A stretch of DNA of 64,000 nt from Ensifer sp. IC3342 (GCF_020193655.1 NZ_JADYVE010000001.1:1488001-1552000); one strand, 5' to 3'; shown: positions 1 through 10,464, counted from the stretch's first letter. Translations and numbers: made by a program. The notes: a model not told the origin generated them from the sequence alone.

Positions 1-934
<934 letters not shown>

Positions 935-949
935 AGGGAGGGCGCTTCG

Positions 950-2296
950 ATGCCAATCAACATCACGATGCCTGCCCTCTCTCCGACCATGGAAGAAGGC
1001 AATCTGGCCAAGTGGCTGGTCAAGGAAGGCGATCAGGTCAAGTCCGGCGACGTCATCGCCGAGATCGAGACCGACAAGGCAACCATGGAAGTGGAAGCCG
1101 TCGATGAAGGTACGGTCGCCAAGATCGTCGTGCCGGCCGGTACGGAAGGCGTCAAGGTCAATGCGCTGATCGCCGTTCTGGCGGCTGACGGCGAGGACGT
1201 CGCAACGGCTGCGAAGGGCGGTAATGGCGCCGCAGCGCCGACGCCAGCAGCCAAAGCCGAAAAACCGGCTCCGGCAGCACCGACCGCTGCGCCAGCCCCT
1301 GCTACGGCACCGGCCGCGGCACAGCCGGCAGTATCGGCCGCCCCCGCCGCAGCCGATGGCAAGCGAGTCTTTTCTTCGCCGCTGGCGCGCCGCCTTGCCA
1401 AGGAAGCCGGCATTGACCTGTCGGCAATCGCCGGGTCCGGCCCCTACGGCCGCGTCGTCAAGAAGGACGTAGAGGCCGCCGTCGCAGGCGGCGGTGCCAA
1501 GCCGGCCGCCGCGCCTGCGGAAGCCGCTGCACCCGCGCCGACCGCGCTCGCGAAGGGCATGTCCGAGGACGCCGTGCTCAAGCTCTTCGAGCCGGGTTCA
1601 TACGAACTCGTGCCGCATGACGGCATGCGCAAGACCATTGCCAAGCGCCTGCAGGAATCGAAGCAGACAATCCCGCATTTCTACGTTTCGATCGATTGCG
1701 AGCTCGATGCGCTCCTGGCCCTGCGTACCCAGCTCAACGCCGCTGCTCCGGAAAAGGACGGCAAGCCAGTCTATAAGCTCTCGGTCAATGACATGGTGAT
1801 CAAGGCGCTGGCGCTGGCACTTCGCGACGTTCCGGATGCCAACGTCTCCTGGACCGACTCGAACATGGTCAAGCACAAGCATGCCGATGTTGGCGTTGCT
1901 GTCTCGATACCCGGTGGCCTGATCACACCGATCATCCGCCAAGCGGAGTTGAAGAGCCTTTCGGCCATCTCCAACGAGATGAAGGACTTCGGCAAGCGCG
2001 CCAAGGAGCGCAAGCTGAAGCCGGAAGAGTACCAGGGTGGCACCACGGCCGTCTCCAACATGGGCATGATGGGCGTCAAGGACTTCGCCGCCGTCGTCAA
2101 CCCGCCGCATGCGACGATCCTCGCGGTCGGTGCCGGCCAGGAGCGCGTCATCGTCAAGAACAAGGAGATGGTCATCGCCAACATGATGACCGTCACGCTC
2201 TCCACCGACCATCGCTGCGTCGATGGCGCGCTCGGCGCCGAACTGCTCGCCGCCTTCAAGCGCTACATCGAAAATCCGATGGGCATGCTGGTTTGA
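950..2296 (+). CDS. pdhC: Dihydrolipoamide acetyltransferase, E2 of pyruvate dehydrogenase
   Basis: Core of the pyruvate dehydrogenase complex; moves the acetyl group from the lipoyl arm to CoA. The 448 residues show one N-terminal lipoyl domain with the lipoylated lysine at about K43 ([10 protein letters not shown]), a long Ala/Pro-rich linker (about 85-135), a peripheral-subunit-binding domain (about 139-178), a second Ala/Pro linker, and the catalytic domain ending in the DHRCVDGA motif (H421, D425). A strong ribosome-binding site (AGGGAGG) precedes the ATG. It lies 15 nt after E1-beta. A single lipoyl domain here, with another expected on E1-beta, is the usual rhizobial arrangement. lipA, about 3 kb downstream, makes the cofactor. 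Confidence 0.97.
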   Translation: MPINITMPALSPTMEEGNLAKWLVKEGDQVKSGDVIAEIETDKATMEVEAVDEGTVAKIVVPAGTEGVKVNALIAVLAADGEDVATAAKGGNGAAAPTPAAKAEKPAPAAPTAAPAPATAPAAAQPAVSAAPAAADGKRVFSSPLARRLAKEAGIDLSAIAGSGPYGRVVKKDVEAAVAGGGAKPAAAPAEAAAPAPTALAKGMSEDAVLKLFEPGSYELVPHDGMRKTIAKRLQESKQTIPHFYVSIDCELDALLALRTQLNAAAPEKDGKPVYKLSVNDMVIKALALALRDVPDANVSWTDSNMVKHKHADVGVAVSIPGGLITPIIRQAELKSLSAISNEMKDFGKRAKERKLKPEEYQGGTTAVSNMGMMGVKDFAAVVNPPHATILAVGAGQERVIVKNKEMVIANMMTVTLSTDHRCVDGALGAELLAAFKRYIENPMGMLV

Positions 2297-2304
2297 TGCG
2301 ATCG

Positions 2305-2335
2305 GGACCGGCCTTTCGAGCCGGTCCATTCCCTT
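2305..2335 (+). terminator. Hairpin after pdhC
   Basis: A perfect 8-bp stem (GGACCGGC at 2305-2312, GCCGGTCC at 2320-2327) with a 7-nt loop is followed by a weak pyrimidine-rich tail. The next gene starts only 26 nt later, so this may be a partial terminator or an mRNA-stabilising hairpin that lowers expression of the downstream genes relative to pdhC. Confidence 0.5.
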
Positions 2336-2352
2336 AAATGCGGGCACGAGCG

Positions 2353-2994
2353 ATGAAAACAGTTCTCTGCTATGGTGACAGTCTGACGTGGGGCTATGAC
2401 GCGAGCGGCCTCGGCCGGCACGCGTTGGAGGATCGCTGGCCGAGCGTGCTGCAAAGAGCCCTCGGTCCTGGCGTACACGTCATCGCCGAAGGGTTGAACG
2501 GCCGCACGACGGCCTATGACGACCATCTCGCCGACTGCGACCGCAACGGAGCCCGCGTACTGCCGACCGTGCTCCACAGCCATGCGCCGATCGATCTGAT
2601 GATCTTCCTGCTCGGCACAAACGACATGAAGCCGGTGATCCACGGCACGGCCTTCGGCGCCGTCAAAGGGATCGCACGCCTCGTCAATCTCGTCCGGCGG
2701 CACGACTGGCCGGTCGAAGCCGAGGAGGGGCCGGACATCCTCATCGTCTCGCCGCCACCGCTTTGCGAAACTGCGAACAGCGCCTTCGCAGCCATGTATG
2801 CGGGCGCTATCGAGCAGTCGGCAATGCTGGCGCCGCTCTACCGCGATCTCGCCGACGAGCTCGACTGCGGCTTTTTCGATGCCGGCTCGGTTGCGAAAAC
2901 CACGCCGCTCGATGGCGTGCATCTCGACGCCGACAACACCCGCGCGATCGGCCGCGGCTTGGAGCCGGTCGTGCGGATGATGCTCGGGCTCTGA
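2353..2994 (+). CDS. SGNH/GDSL-family hydrolase (arylesterase-like)
   Basis: Serine esterase of the SGNH fold, about 213 residues. Block I is GDSLTWGYD with the nucleophile serine at about residue 10, block III is the GTND motif near the middle, and block V is the DGVHLD segment near the C-terminus supplying the Asp/His pair. No signal peptide is seen, so it is probably cytoplasmic. An in-frame ATG at 2338 would add five residues; the ATG at 2353 was chosen because MKTVLCYGDS is the usual family start. It lies between E2 and E3 of pyruvate dehydrogenase with only 2 nt to the next gene. The substrate cannot be deduced from sequence. Confidence 0.88.
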   Translation: MKTVLCYGDSLTWGYDASGLGRHALEDRWPSVLQRALGPGVHVIAEGLNGRTTAYDDHLADCDRNGARVLPTVLHSHAPIDLMIFLLGTNDMKPVIHGTAFGAVKGIARLVNLVRRHDWPVEAEEGPDILIVSPPPLCETANSAFAAMYAGAIEQSAMLAPLYRDLADELDCGFFDAGSVAKTTPLDGVHLDADNTRAIGRGLEPVVRMMLGL

Positions 2995-2996
2995 CT

Positions 2997-3575
2997 ATGG
3001 CGGCGGCGATCCTCAGAGCTGCGGAAAGGTGCGAGGCGGCGGAGCTGGCGATCCTGATCGACATCGCTTCACATGGATTCGCTGCTTGGCTCTGGTACGG
3101 CGGCGTCTTGAGCGGGGCAACGGAAACCGCTTTCGAGCATGGCCGCAACAGGCTGCGCCAGAACGAAGGGCTCGGTACCTGGCGCGATGCCGTCGTGGCC
3201 GTGGCCGCAGACGAGATCGTCGGCGTATCGGTCTCCTACGCGATCGGCCCCTCCATAAGCGAGATCGAGCCGAAGCATCCGGTGCTAGGCCCTTTGCTTG
3301 CACTCCAGAAGCAGGTGGTCGGTCACTGGTTTATCGACAGCCTCGGTGTCTACAAGCCGCTTCGCGGCCGGGGCATCGGCCGCGCGTTGCTCGAAAATGA
3401 ATTTGTCCGCGCTGGACAAGCGCCGGTGAGCCTGATCACCGAAAGCCACAACGAAAGGGCGCAGGCACTCTACAGGATCAACGGCTTCGAAGAGGTGTCG
3501 CGAGCTGAAGCCGTACCGCTCTTCGAAGATAGCAGGAAACACGACTGGGTGCTTTTCACCCGCAAGGTCGCTTGA
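2997..3575 (+). CDS. GNAT-family N-acetyltransferase
   Basis: A 192-residue acetyl-CoA-dependent acyltransferase of the GNAT fold. The acetyl-CoA pyrophosphate loop is visible as RGRGIGRALL (about 123-132), preceded by the beta4 strand HWFIDSLGVYK, and followed by the ESHNERAQALYRINGFEEV region typical of the C-terminal half of the fold. The ATG at 2997 comes 2 nt after the stop of the esterase gene; the open frame extends upstream but only through that coding region. The gene ends 17 nt before lpdA. The substrate is unknown. Placement among genes that make and use acetyl-CoA is suggestive but not proof of a role in the complex. Confidence 0.87.
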   Translation: MAAAILRAAERCEAAELAILIDIASHGFAAWLWYGGVLSGATETAFEHGRNRLRQNEGLGTWRDAVVAVAADEIVGVSVSYAIGPSISEIEPKHPVLGPLLALQKQVVGHWFIDSLGVYKPLRGRGIGRALLENEFVRAGQAPVSLITESHNERAQALYRINGFEEVSRAEAVPLFEDSRKHDWVLFTRKVA

Positions 3576-3592
3576 GACAAGGTAGGAAACAC

Positions 3593-5038
3593 ATGGCTGA
3601 GAATTACGACGTCATCGTTATCGGTTCGGGCCCGGGCGGCTATGTCACCGCCATCCGCTCGGCGCAGTTGGGCTTGAAGACGGCGATCGTCGAGCGCGAA
3701 CACCTCGGCGGCATCTGCCTCAACTGGGGCTGCATCCCGACCAAGGCGCTCTTGCGCTCGGCCGAAATTCTCGACCATGCCAATCACGCCAAGAACTACG
3801 GCCTGACGCTCGAAGGCAAGATGACCGCCAACGTCAAGGAGGTCGTCGGCCGCTCGCGCGCCGTCTCCGCACGGCTGAGCGGCGGTGTCGCCTTCCTCAT
3901 GAAGAAGAACAAGGTAGACGTCATCTGGGGCGAGGCGAAGCTCACCAAACGCGGCGAGATCGTCGTCGGCGCCCCCTCGAAGCCGCCGGTCCAGCCACAA
4001 AATCCCGTTCCGAAGGGCGTCAAGGGCGAAGGCACCTATACGGCCAAGCACATCATCATCGCGACCGGCGCCCGGCCGCGCGCCCTTCCTGGCATCGAGC
4101 CGGACGGCAAGCTGATTTGGACCTATTTCGAGGCGATGAAGCCCGAGGAAATGCCGAAGACCATGCTGGTCATGGGGTCCGGCGCGATCGGCATCGAGTT
4201 TGCAAGCTTCTACCGGTCGATGGGCGTTGATGTCACCGTCGTCGAGCTCTTGCCGCAGGTCATGCCGGTCGAGGATGCGGAGATTTCCGCTTTCGCCCGC
4301 AAGCAGCTCGAAAAGCGCGGCATGAAGATCTTTACCGATGCCAAGGTGACGAAGGTCGAGAAGGGCGCGAACGATGTAACCGCGCATGTCGAAACGAAGG
4401 ACGGCAAGGTTACGCAGATCAAGGCGGATCGCTTGATCTCCGCTGTCGGCGTCCAGGGCAATATCGAAAACTTGGGCCTCGAGGCGCTGGGCGTCGAGAC
4501 CAGCCGCGGCTGTATCGTCACCGACGGCTACGGCAAGACCAATGTCGCCGGGATCTATGCGATCGGCGACGTCGCCGGGCCGCCGATGCTTGCGCATAAA
4601 GCGGAGCACGAGGGCGTGATCTGCGTCGAGAAGATCGCCGGCGTTCCCGGTGTACATGCGCTCGATAAGGGCAAGATCCCGGGCTGCACCTATTGCGATC
4701 CGCAGGTTGCCTCCGTGGGCCTCACCGAGGCGAGGGCCAAGGAACTCGGCCGCGAGATCCGTGTCGGCCGCTTCAGCTTCGGTGCCAACGGCAAGGCGAT
4801 CGCACTCGGCGAGGACCAGGGCCTAGTCAAGACGATCTTCGACAAGAAGACCGGCGAGCTTTTGGGTGCGCATATGGTTGGCGCCGAGGTGACCGAACTG
4901 ATCCAGGGCTTCGTCGTCGCCATGAACCTGGAGACGACGGAGGAAGAGCTGATGCACACGATCTTCCCGCATCCGACACTCTCGGAGATGATGAAGGAAA
5001 GCGTGCTCGACGCCTACGGCCGGGTATTGAACGCCTGA
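3593..5038 (+). CDS. lpdA: Dihydrolipoamide dehydrogenase (E3)
   Basis: FAD flavoenzyme that reoxidises the dihydrolipoyl arm of E2, giving NADH. In 481 residues there is the N-terminal FAD-binding motif GSGPGG (11-16), the redox-active disulfide in GGICLNWGCIP (C42 and C47), a central NAD-binding segment (VMGSGAIGIEFASF) and the C-terminal dimer-interface motif HPTLSE with the catalytic pair H460/E465. A proline-rich insert (PSKPPVQPQNPVPKG, around residue 130) is absent from the E. coli type. The ATG at 3593 was chosen over an upstream in-frame start because MAENYDVIVIGSG is the standard N-terminus. This copy most likely serves pyruvate dehydrogenase. Confidence 0.97.
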   Translation: MAENYDVIVIGSGPGGYVTAIRSAQLGLKTAIVEREHLGGICLNWGCIPTKALLRSAEILDHANHAKNYGLTLEGKMTANVKEVVGRSRAVSARLSGGVAFLMKKNKVDVIWGEAKLTKRGEIVVGAPSKPPVQPQNPVPKGVKGEGTYTAKHIIIATGARPRALPGIEPDGKLIWTYFEAMKPEEMPKTMLVMGSGAIGIEFASFYRSMGVDVTVVELLPQVMPVEDAEISAFARKQLEKRGMKIFTDAKVTKVEKGANDVTAHVETKDGKVTQIKADRLISAVGVQGNIENLGLEALGVETSRGCIVTDGYGKTNVAGIYAIGDVAGPPMLAHKAEHEGVICVEKIAGVPGVHALDKGKIPGCTYCDPQVASVGLTEARAKELGREIRVGRFSFGANGKAIALGEDQGLVKTIFDKKTGELLGAHMVGAEVTELIQGFVVAMNLETTEEELMHTIFPHPTLSEMMKESVLDAYGRVLNA

Positions 5039-5116
5039 TGACGCGCCGCCGTTCGGAACTTTCGGTCTCTTCACGCATTGAGGGCGCTGCAGCACTTTCA
5101 ATGCGGGGAGGTTGTC

Positions 5117-5368
5117 ATGAGCTTGAACGGCGTGGGTATCCTGGCGGCGATCATTATCGGCGGTCTTGCCGGCTGGTTGGCGGAGAAAATCATGAGCAGC
5201 CAGATGGGGCTGATCGCGAATATCGTCCTCGGCATCGTCGGGGCTCTTGTGCTGAACTTTATTCTGGCCGCCTTCGGGATGGCCTATACGGGCTGGGTTG
5301 CCTATCTGGTTATCGGCTTCATCGGCGCGTGCCTGTTGATCGCGGCGGGCCGCGCCGTCAGACGCTAG
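5117..5368 (+). CDS. GlsB/YeaQ/YmgE-family small membrane protein
   Basis: An 83-residue hydrophobic protein with three predicted membrane segments and glycine-rich turns, matching the GlsB/YeaQ/YmgE (transglycosylase-associated) family of small inner-membrane proteins, often induced by stress. Conserved features are the N-terminal IIIGGLAGWLAEKIM segment and the central GLIANIVLGIVGALV stretch. The ATG at 5117 has a GGGGAGG-like ribosome-binding site just upstream. It sits alone between lpdA (78 nt upstream) and lipA. The molecular function of the family is unresolved, so no specific role is assigned. Confidence 0.88.
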   Translation: MSLNGVGILAAIIIGGLAGWLAEKIMSSQMGLIANIVLGIVGALVLNFILAAFGMAYTGWVAYLVIGFIGACLLIAAGRAVRR

Positions 5369-5416
5369 GGCCCCCTTCCGCATTCGCAAGCGGTCGGGCT
5401 GCCATGCAAATGGTGG

Positions 5417-5445
5417 CCTGACTTTTCATGTCCGGCCATCTATAT
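5417..5445 (+). promoter_or_regulatory. Candidate housekeeping promoter for lipA
   Basis: CCTGAC (5417-5422), a 17-nt spacer and CTATAT (5440-5445) match the rhizobial sigma-70-type consensus CTTGAC-N17-CTATAT at 11 of 12 positions. The -10 lies about 59 nt before the lipA ATG. This is by inspection only; no start-site data are available. Confidence 0.55.
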
Positions 5446-5503
5446 AGATCGAAAGCGGGCCTATCGGCGTAAGGCTGAAGCCCGATACGATGAAGGAAGA
5501 AAT

Positions 5504-6475
5504 ATGGTAACGGTTTTCGACGCCGTCTCGGACAGGGCCGAGCGTGTCCGCCACCCGGAAAAGGCGCACAAGCCCGATACGGAAGTTCTGCGCAAGCCGG
5601 ACTGGATCCGCGTAAAGGCGCCGATGTCGAAGGGATACATGGAAACCCGCTCGATCGTAAAGGGCAACAACCTGGTCACGGTCTGCGAGGAGGCTGGCTG
5701 CCCGAATATCGGCGAATGTTGGGACAAGAAACACGCGACCTTCATGATCATGGGCGAGATTTGCACGCGCGCCTGTGCTTTCTGCAACGTCGCGACCGGC
5801 AAGCCGAATGCGCTCGACATGGAGGAGCCCGCCAACATCGCCAAGGCGGTCAAGCAGATGGGCTTGAGCCACGTCGTCATCACGTCCGTCGACCGCGACG
5901 ACCTCGATGACGGCGGCGCCGAACACTTCGAGAAGGTGATCTTCGCGATCCGCGAGGCCTCTCCCGAAACGACCATCGAGATCCTGACGCCCGATTTTCT
6001 GCGCAAGCCGGGTGCGCTGGAGCGCGTAGTCGCTGCCAAGCCGGACGTCTTCAATCACAATCTCGAAACGGTCGCTTCGAACTATCTGACCGTGCGTCCA
6101 GGCGCCCGCTATTTCCACTCGATCCGGCTTCTGCAGCGGGTGAAGGAACTCGATCCATCCATGTTCACCAAGTCCGGCATCATGGTCGGTCTCGGCGAGG
6201 AACGGAACGAAGTGCTGCAACTGATGGACGATCTGCGCACCGCGGACGTCGACTTCCTGACGATTGGCCAGTACCTGCAGCCGACCCGCAAGCACCACAA
6301 GGTCGAGAAATTCGTAACGCCCGAGGAATTCAAATCCTACGAGACGGTCGCCTACACCAAGGGCTTCCTTATGGTGTCCTCGAGCCCGCTGACACGCTCG
6401 TCGCATCACGCCGGCGATGATTTCGCACGGCTGAAGGCGGCACGGGAGAAGAAGCTCCTGGTCGAGGCGGGGTAA
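5504..6475 (+). CDS. lipA: Lipoyl synthase
   Basis: Radical-SAM enzyme that inserts two sulfur atoms into octanoyl chains on lipoyl domains, such as that of pdhC. It is 323 residues, of normal length. Both iron-sulfur clusters are visible: the auxiliary cluster cysteines C61, C66 and C72 ([12 protein letters not shown]), and the radical-SAM CX3CX2C motif C87, C91 and C94 (CTRACAFC). The family-specific C-terminal serine region [15 protein letters not shown] is intact. An AAGGAAG ribosome-binding site precedes the ATG. The gene has its own candidate promoter and a clear terminator. Its position just after the pyruvate dehydrogenase genes couples cofactor synthesis with the enzyme that needs it. 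Confidence 0.97.
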   Translation: MVTVFDAVSDRAERVRHPEKAHKPDTEVLRKPDWIRVKAPMSKGYMETRSIVKGNNLVTVCEEAGCPNIGECWDKKHATFMIMGEICTRACAFCNVATGKPNALDMEEPANIAKAVKQMGLSHVVITSVDRDDLDDGGAEHFEKVIFAIREASPETTIEILTPDFLRKPGALERVVAAKPDVFNHNLETVASNYLTVRPGARYFHSIRLLQRVKELDPSMFTKSGIMVGLGEERNEVLQLMDDLRTADVDFLTIGQYLQPTRKHHKVEKFVTPEEFKSYETVAYTKGFLMVSSSPLTRSSHHAGDDFARLKAAREKKLLVEAG

Positions 6476-6499
6476 CCAATTCTCCTGCCGGTAAGAAAC

Positions 6500-6532
6500 A
6501 GCCGCGGCGTTGCATCGTCGCGGCTCTTTTTG
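6500..6532 (+). terminator. Rho-independent terminator after lipA
   Basis: The stem AGCCGCG (6500-6506) / CGCGGCT (6519-6525) is followed by C and five Ts, a classical intrinsic terminator 25 nt after the lipA stop. Confidence 0.75.
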
Positions 6533-6545
6533 TTGGGGGGTGGGA

Positions 6546-7114
6546 GTGGCAGACGATTCGACGGACACGGCGCGGGCTGCATCAATTCTCTCGGGGGCAA
6601 GACGTGTGTTGGTCATCGGCTGCTCGGGCGGTGGAAAGACGACACTTGCCCGCAGACTTTCGGAACACTGTGACCTCCCTTTCGTTTCGATGGATAGAGA
6701 ATTCTTTTGGCTGCCCGGATGGATTTCCAGGGCGCGGGAGGAACAAGAAGCCTCATCGCCGCAAGGGTGGCCGAAGCGCGGTGGGTGATGGACGGGACCA
6801 ATCCGTCAACCTTCGATCTGCGATTACCCCGCGCCGAGATCGTGCTCTGGGTGAGAATGCCGCGCTGGATATGCCTGATCGGCGTGACACGTCGCTGGCT
6901 GAAATGGCGCGGTGCCGCGCGGCCGGAAATGGCCGAAGGATGTCCGGAGCGTGTGAGTTGGGAGTTCGTTCGTTACATCTGGACTTTCGAGCGCAAATTC
7001 GTTCCGCGGATCGAGGAAAGCCTCCAAGAGCACGGGCCTGGCGTTCCAGTCCTGCAGATAAGAAGCCGGGCACAAATGCGCACCCTGCTTGAACTTCTCG
7101 CAGCACGCGCTTAA
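6546..7114 (+). pseudogene. P-loop adenylate-kinase-like protein, interrupted by a frameshift
   Basis: Two overlapping reading frames together encode one small P-loop kinase-like protein. The first frame (GTG at 6546, after a G-rich ribosome-binding site) carries the Walker A motif GCSGGGKTT and the segment MDREFFWLPGW. Homology then passes to another frame, which continues ALIAARVAEARWVMDGTNPS-like sequence through VLWVRMPRWICLIGV to the stop at 7114. The switch lies near 6745-6755, where CAAGAAGCC would restore a continuous frame as CAAAGAAGCC, that is, one A is missing. The rest of both halves is well conserved. It is either a recent pseudogene or a sequencing error; the sequence alone cannot decide. 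Confidence 0.72.
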
Positions 7115-7123
7115 CTGCAAGTC

Positions 7124-7570
7124 ATGCCGCACTTCGAAACAAACCATGTCGTCAAGCATTCGGCCGATCAGATGTTCGATCTCGTCGCCGACGTCGAACG
7201 CTATCCGCAGTTTCTCCCGCTTTGCGAGGCCTTGAGCGTACGCTCACGCAAGGAGCGCGACGGAAAGGTGTTGCTGCTGGCCGACATGACGGTCGGTTAC
7301 AAGGCGATCCGCGAGACCTTCACAACCCAGGTTCTGCTCAACAAGGCCGAGCGGACGATCGACGTCAATTATATCGACGGACCATTCAAATATCTCGACA
7401 ACGAGTGGCGCTTCGAGCCGACCGGCGAAAAGCTGTCGATTGTGCATTTTTACATCGATTACGAATTCAAGAGCCGGCTTCTAGGCGCCTTAATGGGCTC
7501 CATGTTTGACCGGGCATTCCGGGTGTTTTCGGAAGCCTTCGAAAAGCGAGCCGACGAGGTCTATGCTTGA
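7124..7570 (+). CDS. COQ10/RatA-family START-like protein
   Basis: A 148-residue member of the SRPBCC (START-like) superfamily, COQ10/RatA branch. Conserved features are the N-terminal PHFETNHVVKHSADQMFDLVADVERYPQFLP segment (read in two parts) and the ending SMFDRAFRVFSEAFEKRA. In mitochondria and alphaproteobacteria these proteins bind ubiquinone or precursors and support respiration; in E. coli the homologue RatA was described as affecting ribosome association. A quinone-binding role is more likely here, as an inference from lineage. It ends convergently with, and overlaps by 10 nt, the minus-strand pncC gene. Confidence 0.88.
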   Translation: MPHFETNHVVKHSADQMFDLVADVERYPQFLPLCEALSVRSRKERDGKVLLLADMTVGYKAIRETFTTQVLLNKAERTIDVNYIDGPFKYLDNEWRFEPTGEKLSIVHFYIDYEFKSRLLGALMGSMFDRAFRVFSEAFEKRADEVYA

Positions 7571-8061
7571 TGAGAGATATTTTCGAGGAGCTCGAGCGCG
7601 GTTCTGACGGTTGCCAGCCGAACCACGTCGCGGCCGATGTCGCCATAGCGCATCTCGCGGTGAAGCGTCGCGCCTTTCCGGCTCGCCGCCGCCAGGTGCA
7701 CGAGCCCTACCGGTTTCTCCACCGAGCCGCCGCCCGGCCCGGCAACCCCGGTCACGGCGACGGCAACATCCGCCCCTGAGTGGGAGACGGCGCCACGTGC
7801 CATTTCGATAGCCGTCTCGCGCGAGACGGCGCCGTGGGCGGCCAGCGTCGCGAGTTCGATCCCGAGCATCTGTATCTTGGCATCGTTGGAATAGGTGACG
7901 AAGCCGCGGTCGACGACGAGTGACGAGCCGGCGATTTCCGTCAACGCACCCGCAATCAGGCCGCCGGTACAGGACTCTGCCGTGGCAAGCTTCAGGTTGC
8001 GCGCCGTGAAATCAGCAACGATCGCCCGCGCTTTCTCTTCGATATCAGCCGGCCACATCAT
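7561..8061 (-). CDS. pncC: CinA-family nicotinamide-nucleotide amidohydrolase
   Basis: A stand-alone CinA C-terminal domain of 166 residues, predicted to deamidate nicotinamide mononucleotide in pyridine nucleotide salvage. The family core is obvious: the [21 protein letters not shown] segment near residues 29-49, and [23 protein letters not shown] further on. The N-terminal molybdopterin-binding-like domain of long CinA proteins is absent, as in E. coli YgaD/PncC. Its start overlaps the ispDF stop as ATGA, so the two are translationally coupled. An alternative start one codon downstream is possible. Confidence 0.92.
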   Translation of the reverse strand: MMWPADIEEKARAIVADFTARNLKLATAESCTGGLIAGALTEIAGSSLVVDRGFVTYSNDAKIQMLGIELATLAAHGAVSRETAIEMARGAVSHSGADVAVAVTGVAGPGGGSVEKPVGLVHLAAASRKGATLHREMRYGDIGRDVVRLATVRTALELLENISHQA

Positions 8062-9272
8062 GCGTTACTCCCTCGGGCATAGACGACCGTCGCGGTGGCG
8101 ATTGCCGCGATACCTTCGTTGCGGCCGACAAAGCCGAGTTTTTCGTTGGTGGTCGCCTTGATCGAGCAGCGGTCGATGGAGATGCCGAGCATTGCTGCCA
8201 GGCTCTCTCGCATCTGCTGGCGGTGCGGCCCGACTTTGGGCGCTTCGGCGATCAGCGATATGTCCGCATTGGTGATTGTGCCGCCGCGCTCGCGCACGAT
8301 CCGCGCCGCGTGCTCCAGAAAAATACGGGAAGGCGCACCCTTCCATTGGGGATCCGACGGCGGGAAGTGATCGCCGATATCGCCTGCGCCGCAGGTCGCG
8401 AGAAGTGCGTCGGTCAGCGCATGCAGCGCGACGTCGGCATCCGAATGGCCGGAGAGTTTGCGGTCGTGCGGGATGAATACGCCGCAAAGCGTGACGCCGC
8501 TGCCTTCGACGAGTTGGTGGACGTCGTAGCCATTGCCGGTGCGCACGTCGGGAATTGCGCTGCCTTTGAGCCTTTCATCAGCCATGGAAATATCCCTTTG
8601 CAGCGTCAGCTTGACGTTATCCACCATACCCTCGACGATGACAACGGGGATACCCGCCCATTCGGCAATGGACGCGTCATCGGTAAATTCCGCTCGTGCG
8701 CCGGCGCTGGCGGCGCGGTGCGCGGAAAGAATCGCCTCCAACTTGAAACACTGCGGCGTCTGTGCCGCGTATAGACCTGCCCGCGCGACGGTCTCCTGCA
8801 CGACGCCGCTAGCGTCCGCCCGCTTCAATGTATCGGCCACCGCAATCGCGGGCAGGACCGCATCGGCGCCGCTAAGCAGCGCCTGACGGCAGCGATCGAG
8901 CAGCGCGTGATCTGCGAACGGGCGCACCGCGTCGTGGATCATAACATATTTGGCGCCTGCCGCCGCAATCGCCTCTAGGCCCGCAAGGACCGACAGCTGC
9001 CGCGTCGCTCCCCCATGTACCACGATCAAATCGGCCGGCGTCGGCACGCGCTTCAGGGCAGAGGCAAGCAACTCCGCATCATCCGGATGGATGACGACAG
9101 CGATTGGTCCCGACCCCTCCCATGTCGCGAAAGTGTTAAGCGTATGCGCGATAACGGGGCGGCCGCCGATCGTCCGGTACTGCTTCGGCCCCTCGGTCGA
9201 TTGGCCGGCGCGCTCGCCGCGGCCGGCCGCGACGATGACGACACCACAGGAGAACTGTTCTTCAGGCTGCAT
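8058..9272 (-). CDS. ispDF: Bifunctional IspD/IspF isoprenoid enzyme
   Basis: A fusion of two MEP-pathway enzymes in 404 residues. The N-terminal half is 2-C-methyl-D-erythritol 4-phosphate cytidylyltransferase ([13 protein letters not shown] nucleotide-binding loop, then HDAVRPFAD). The C-terminal half is 2-C-methyl-D-erythritol 2,4-cyclodiphosphate synthase ([11 protein letters not shown] with the metal-binding D-x-[16 protein letters not shown], and [17 protein letters not shown]). This fusion is characteristic of many alphaproteobacteria. The ATG at 9272 gives the typical N-terminus; the open frame extends to 9410 without similarity. It is divergent from dusB and coupled to pncC downstream. 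uppS later in the window consumes the isoprenoid product. Confidence 0.96.
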   Translation of the reverse strand: MQPEEQFSCGVVIVAAGRGERAGQSTEGPKQYRTIGGRPVIAHTLNTFATWEGSGPIAVVIHPDDAELLASALKRVPTPADLIVVHGGATRQLSVLAGLEAIAAAGAKYVMIHDAVRPFADHALLDRCRQALLSGADAVLPAIAVADTLKRADASGVVQETVARAGLYAAQTPQCFKLEAILSAHRAASAGARAEFTDDASIAEWAGIPVVIVEGMVDNVKLTLQRDISMADERLKGSAIPDVRTGNGYDVHQLVEGSGVTLCGVFIPHDRKLSGHSDADVALHALTDALLATCGAGDIGDHFPPSDPQWKGAPSRIFLEHAARIVRERGGTITNADISLIAEAPKVGPHRQQMRESLAAMLGISIDRCSIKATTNEKLGFVGRNEGIAAIATATVVYARGSNA

Positions 9273-9391
9273 CTTATGTATGTGGTCCCGCGTTCGCCGC
9301 TCTTCGCCGTGATCTACCGCGAAGGCCACGCCATTGCCAGCCCGACCATTGCCGGCCATGTCGGGAATTTTGTCGGAGGCGTGGAAATCGC

Positions 9392-9420
9392 TTGGCAAGC
9401 CGAATAACAATGTCTAAAAA
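9392..9420 (+). promoter_or_regulatory. Candidate promoter for dusB-ntrBC
   Basis: TTGGCA (9392-9397), a 17-nt spacer and TAAAAA (9415-9420) form a good sigma-70-type promoter; shifted one base it reads CTTGGC-N17-CTAAAA, close to the rhizobial consensus. The predicted start would be only about 8-10 nt before the dusB ATG at 9436, so translation might begin at the ATG at 9451 instead. Confidence 0.5.
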
Positions 9421-9435
9421 TAGTGCAAGAAGAAC

Positions 9436-10464
9436 ATGTGCCTGAAAGATATGCATTTGCCACCGTCGGCCCTGTCATCGTCGCTCCGGATCGGGAAAGT
9501 TGAAATCCGCAACCGGGTGGCGCTCGCGCCGATGTCGGGGGTGACGGATTTGCCTTTCCGCACGCTCGCCTGGCGTTTCGGCGCCGGATTTGTGGTGACG
9601 GAAATGGTCGCCAGCCGCGAGCTGGTCTGCAACGCCGCCGAATCCTGGGCGCGGCTGAAGAATTCGGGCATCGAGCCGCATATCGTCCAGCTCGCAGGCC
9701 GTGAGGCGCATTGGATGGCGGAAGCTGCAAGGATCGTCGAGGCGAACGGCGCCGACATTGTCGACATCAACATGGGCTGCCCCGCCAAGAAAGTGACCGG
9801 CGGCTATTCCGGTTCGGCGCTGATGCGCGACCCCGATCATGCCCTGTCGCTTATCGAAGCGACCGTCAGGGCTGTTTCGGTGCCGGTAACGCTGAAGATG
9901 CGGCTCGGTTGGGATGAAAATTCAATCAATGCTCCATCGATCGCCCGAAGGGCAGAAGAGGCGGGTGTACAGGCCATCACGATCCACGGCCGCACCCGGA
10001 TGCAATTTTACAGCGGCAAGGCGGATTGGGACGCGATCCATGCGGTCCGTGACGTCATCTCGGTCCCCCTGATTGCCAATGGCGACGTCGATACCGTGAC
10101 GAACGCCACGGAAATCCTGCGTCGGTCGGGTGCTGACGCCGTCATGGTCGGGCGCTCATCGCAGGGGCGGCCATGGCATGCCGGGTTTCTTGCTGGTGCT
10201 CGTCTTCATCCCGGTGCCTTGGAGATCGCGCGCATCTTCGCCGAGCACTATGCCATGATGCTCGAATTCTATGGACCGCAGATTGGCCTTCGGCACGCCC
10301 GCAAGCATGTCGGCTGGTACATCGAGCGGTTCGCGCCGAACCTCTCGTCCGCGGACAAGGCGGCGATCCTGACGTCCACCGATCCGGCTCTGGTCAGCGA
10401 TAGAGTCGCTGCCGCGATAGCGAATGGCGACGTCGCACCGGTCAACGAGGAGATGGCGGCATGA
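9436..10464 (+). CDS. dusB: tRNA-dihydrouridine synthase (NifR3-like)
   Basis: FMN-dependent enzyme that reduces uridine to dihydrouridine in tRNA, long called nifR3 in rhizobia because it is the first gene of the ntrBC operon. It is 342 residues with the [15 protein letters not shown]-terminal barrel motif, the NMGCPAKKV motif with the catalytic cysteine, the [17 protein letters not shown] motif, and GDVDTVTNA plus [12 protein letters not shown] in the phosphate-binding part of the barrel. The ATG at 9436 has a weak AAGAAG ribosome-binding site; ATG 9451 is an alternative. Its stop overlaps the ntrB start as ATGA, so the operon order dusB-ntrB-ntrC is clear. Confidence 0.95.
   Translation: MCLKDMHLPPSALSSSLRIGKVEIRNRVALAPMSGVTDLPFRTLAWRFGAGFVVTEMVASRELVCNAAESWARLKNSGIEPHIVQLAGREAHWMAEAARIVEANGADIVDINMGCPAKKVTGGYSGSALMRDPDHALSLIEATVRAVSVPVTLKMRLGWDENSINAPSIARRAEEAGVQAITIHGRTRMQFYSGKADWDAIHAVRDVISVPLIANGDVDTVTNATEILRRSGADAVMVGRSSQGRPWHAGFLAGARLHPGALEIARIFAEHYAMMLEFYGPQIGLRHARKHVGWYIERFAPNLSSADKAAILTSTDPALVSDRVAAAIANGDVAPVNEEMAA

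Noticed and set aside
3470..4657. A 395-codon minus-strand frame antisense to lpdA
   Set aside because: Low-complexity shadow of lpdA; no family features.
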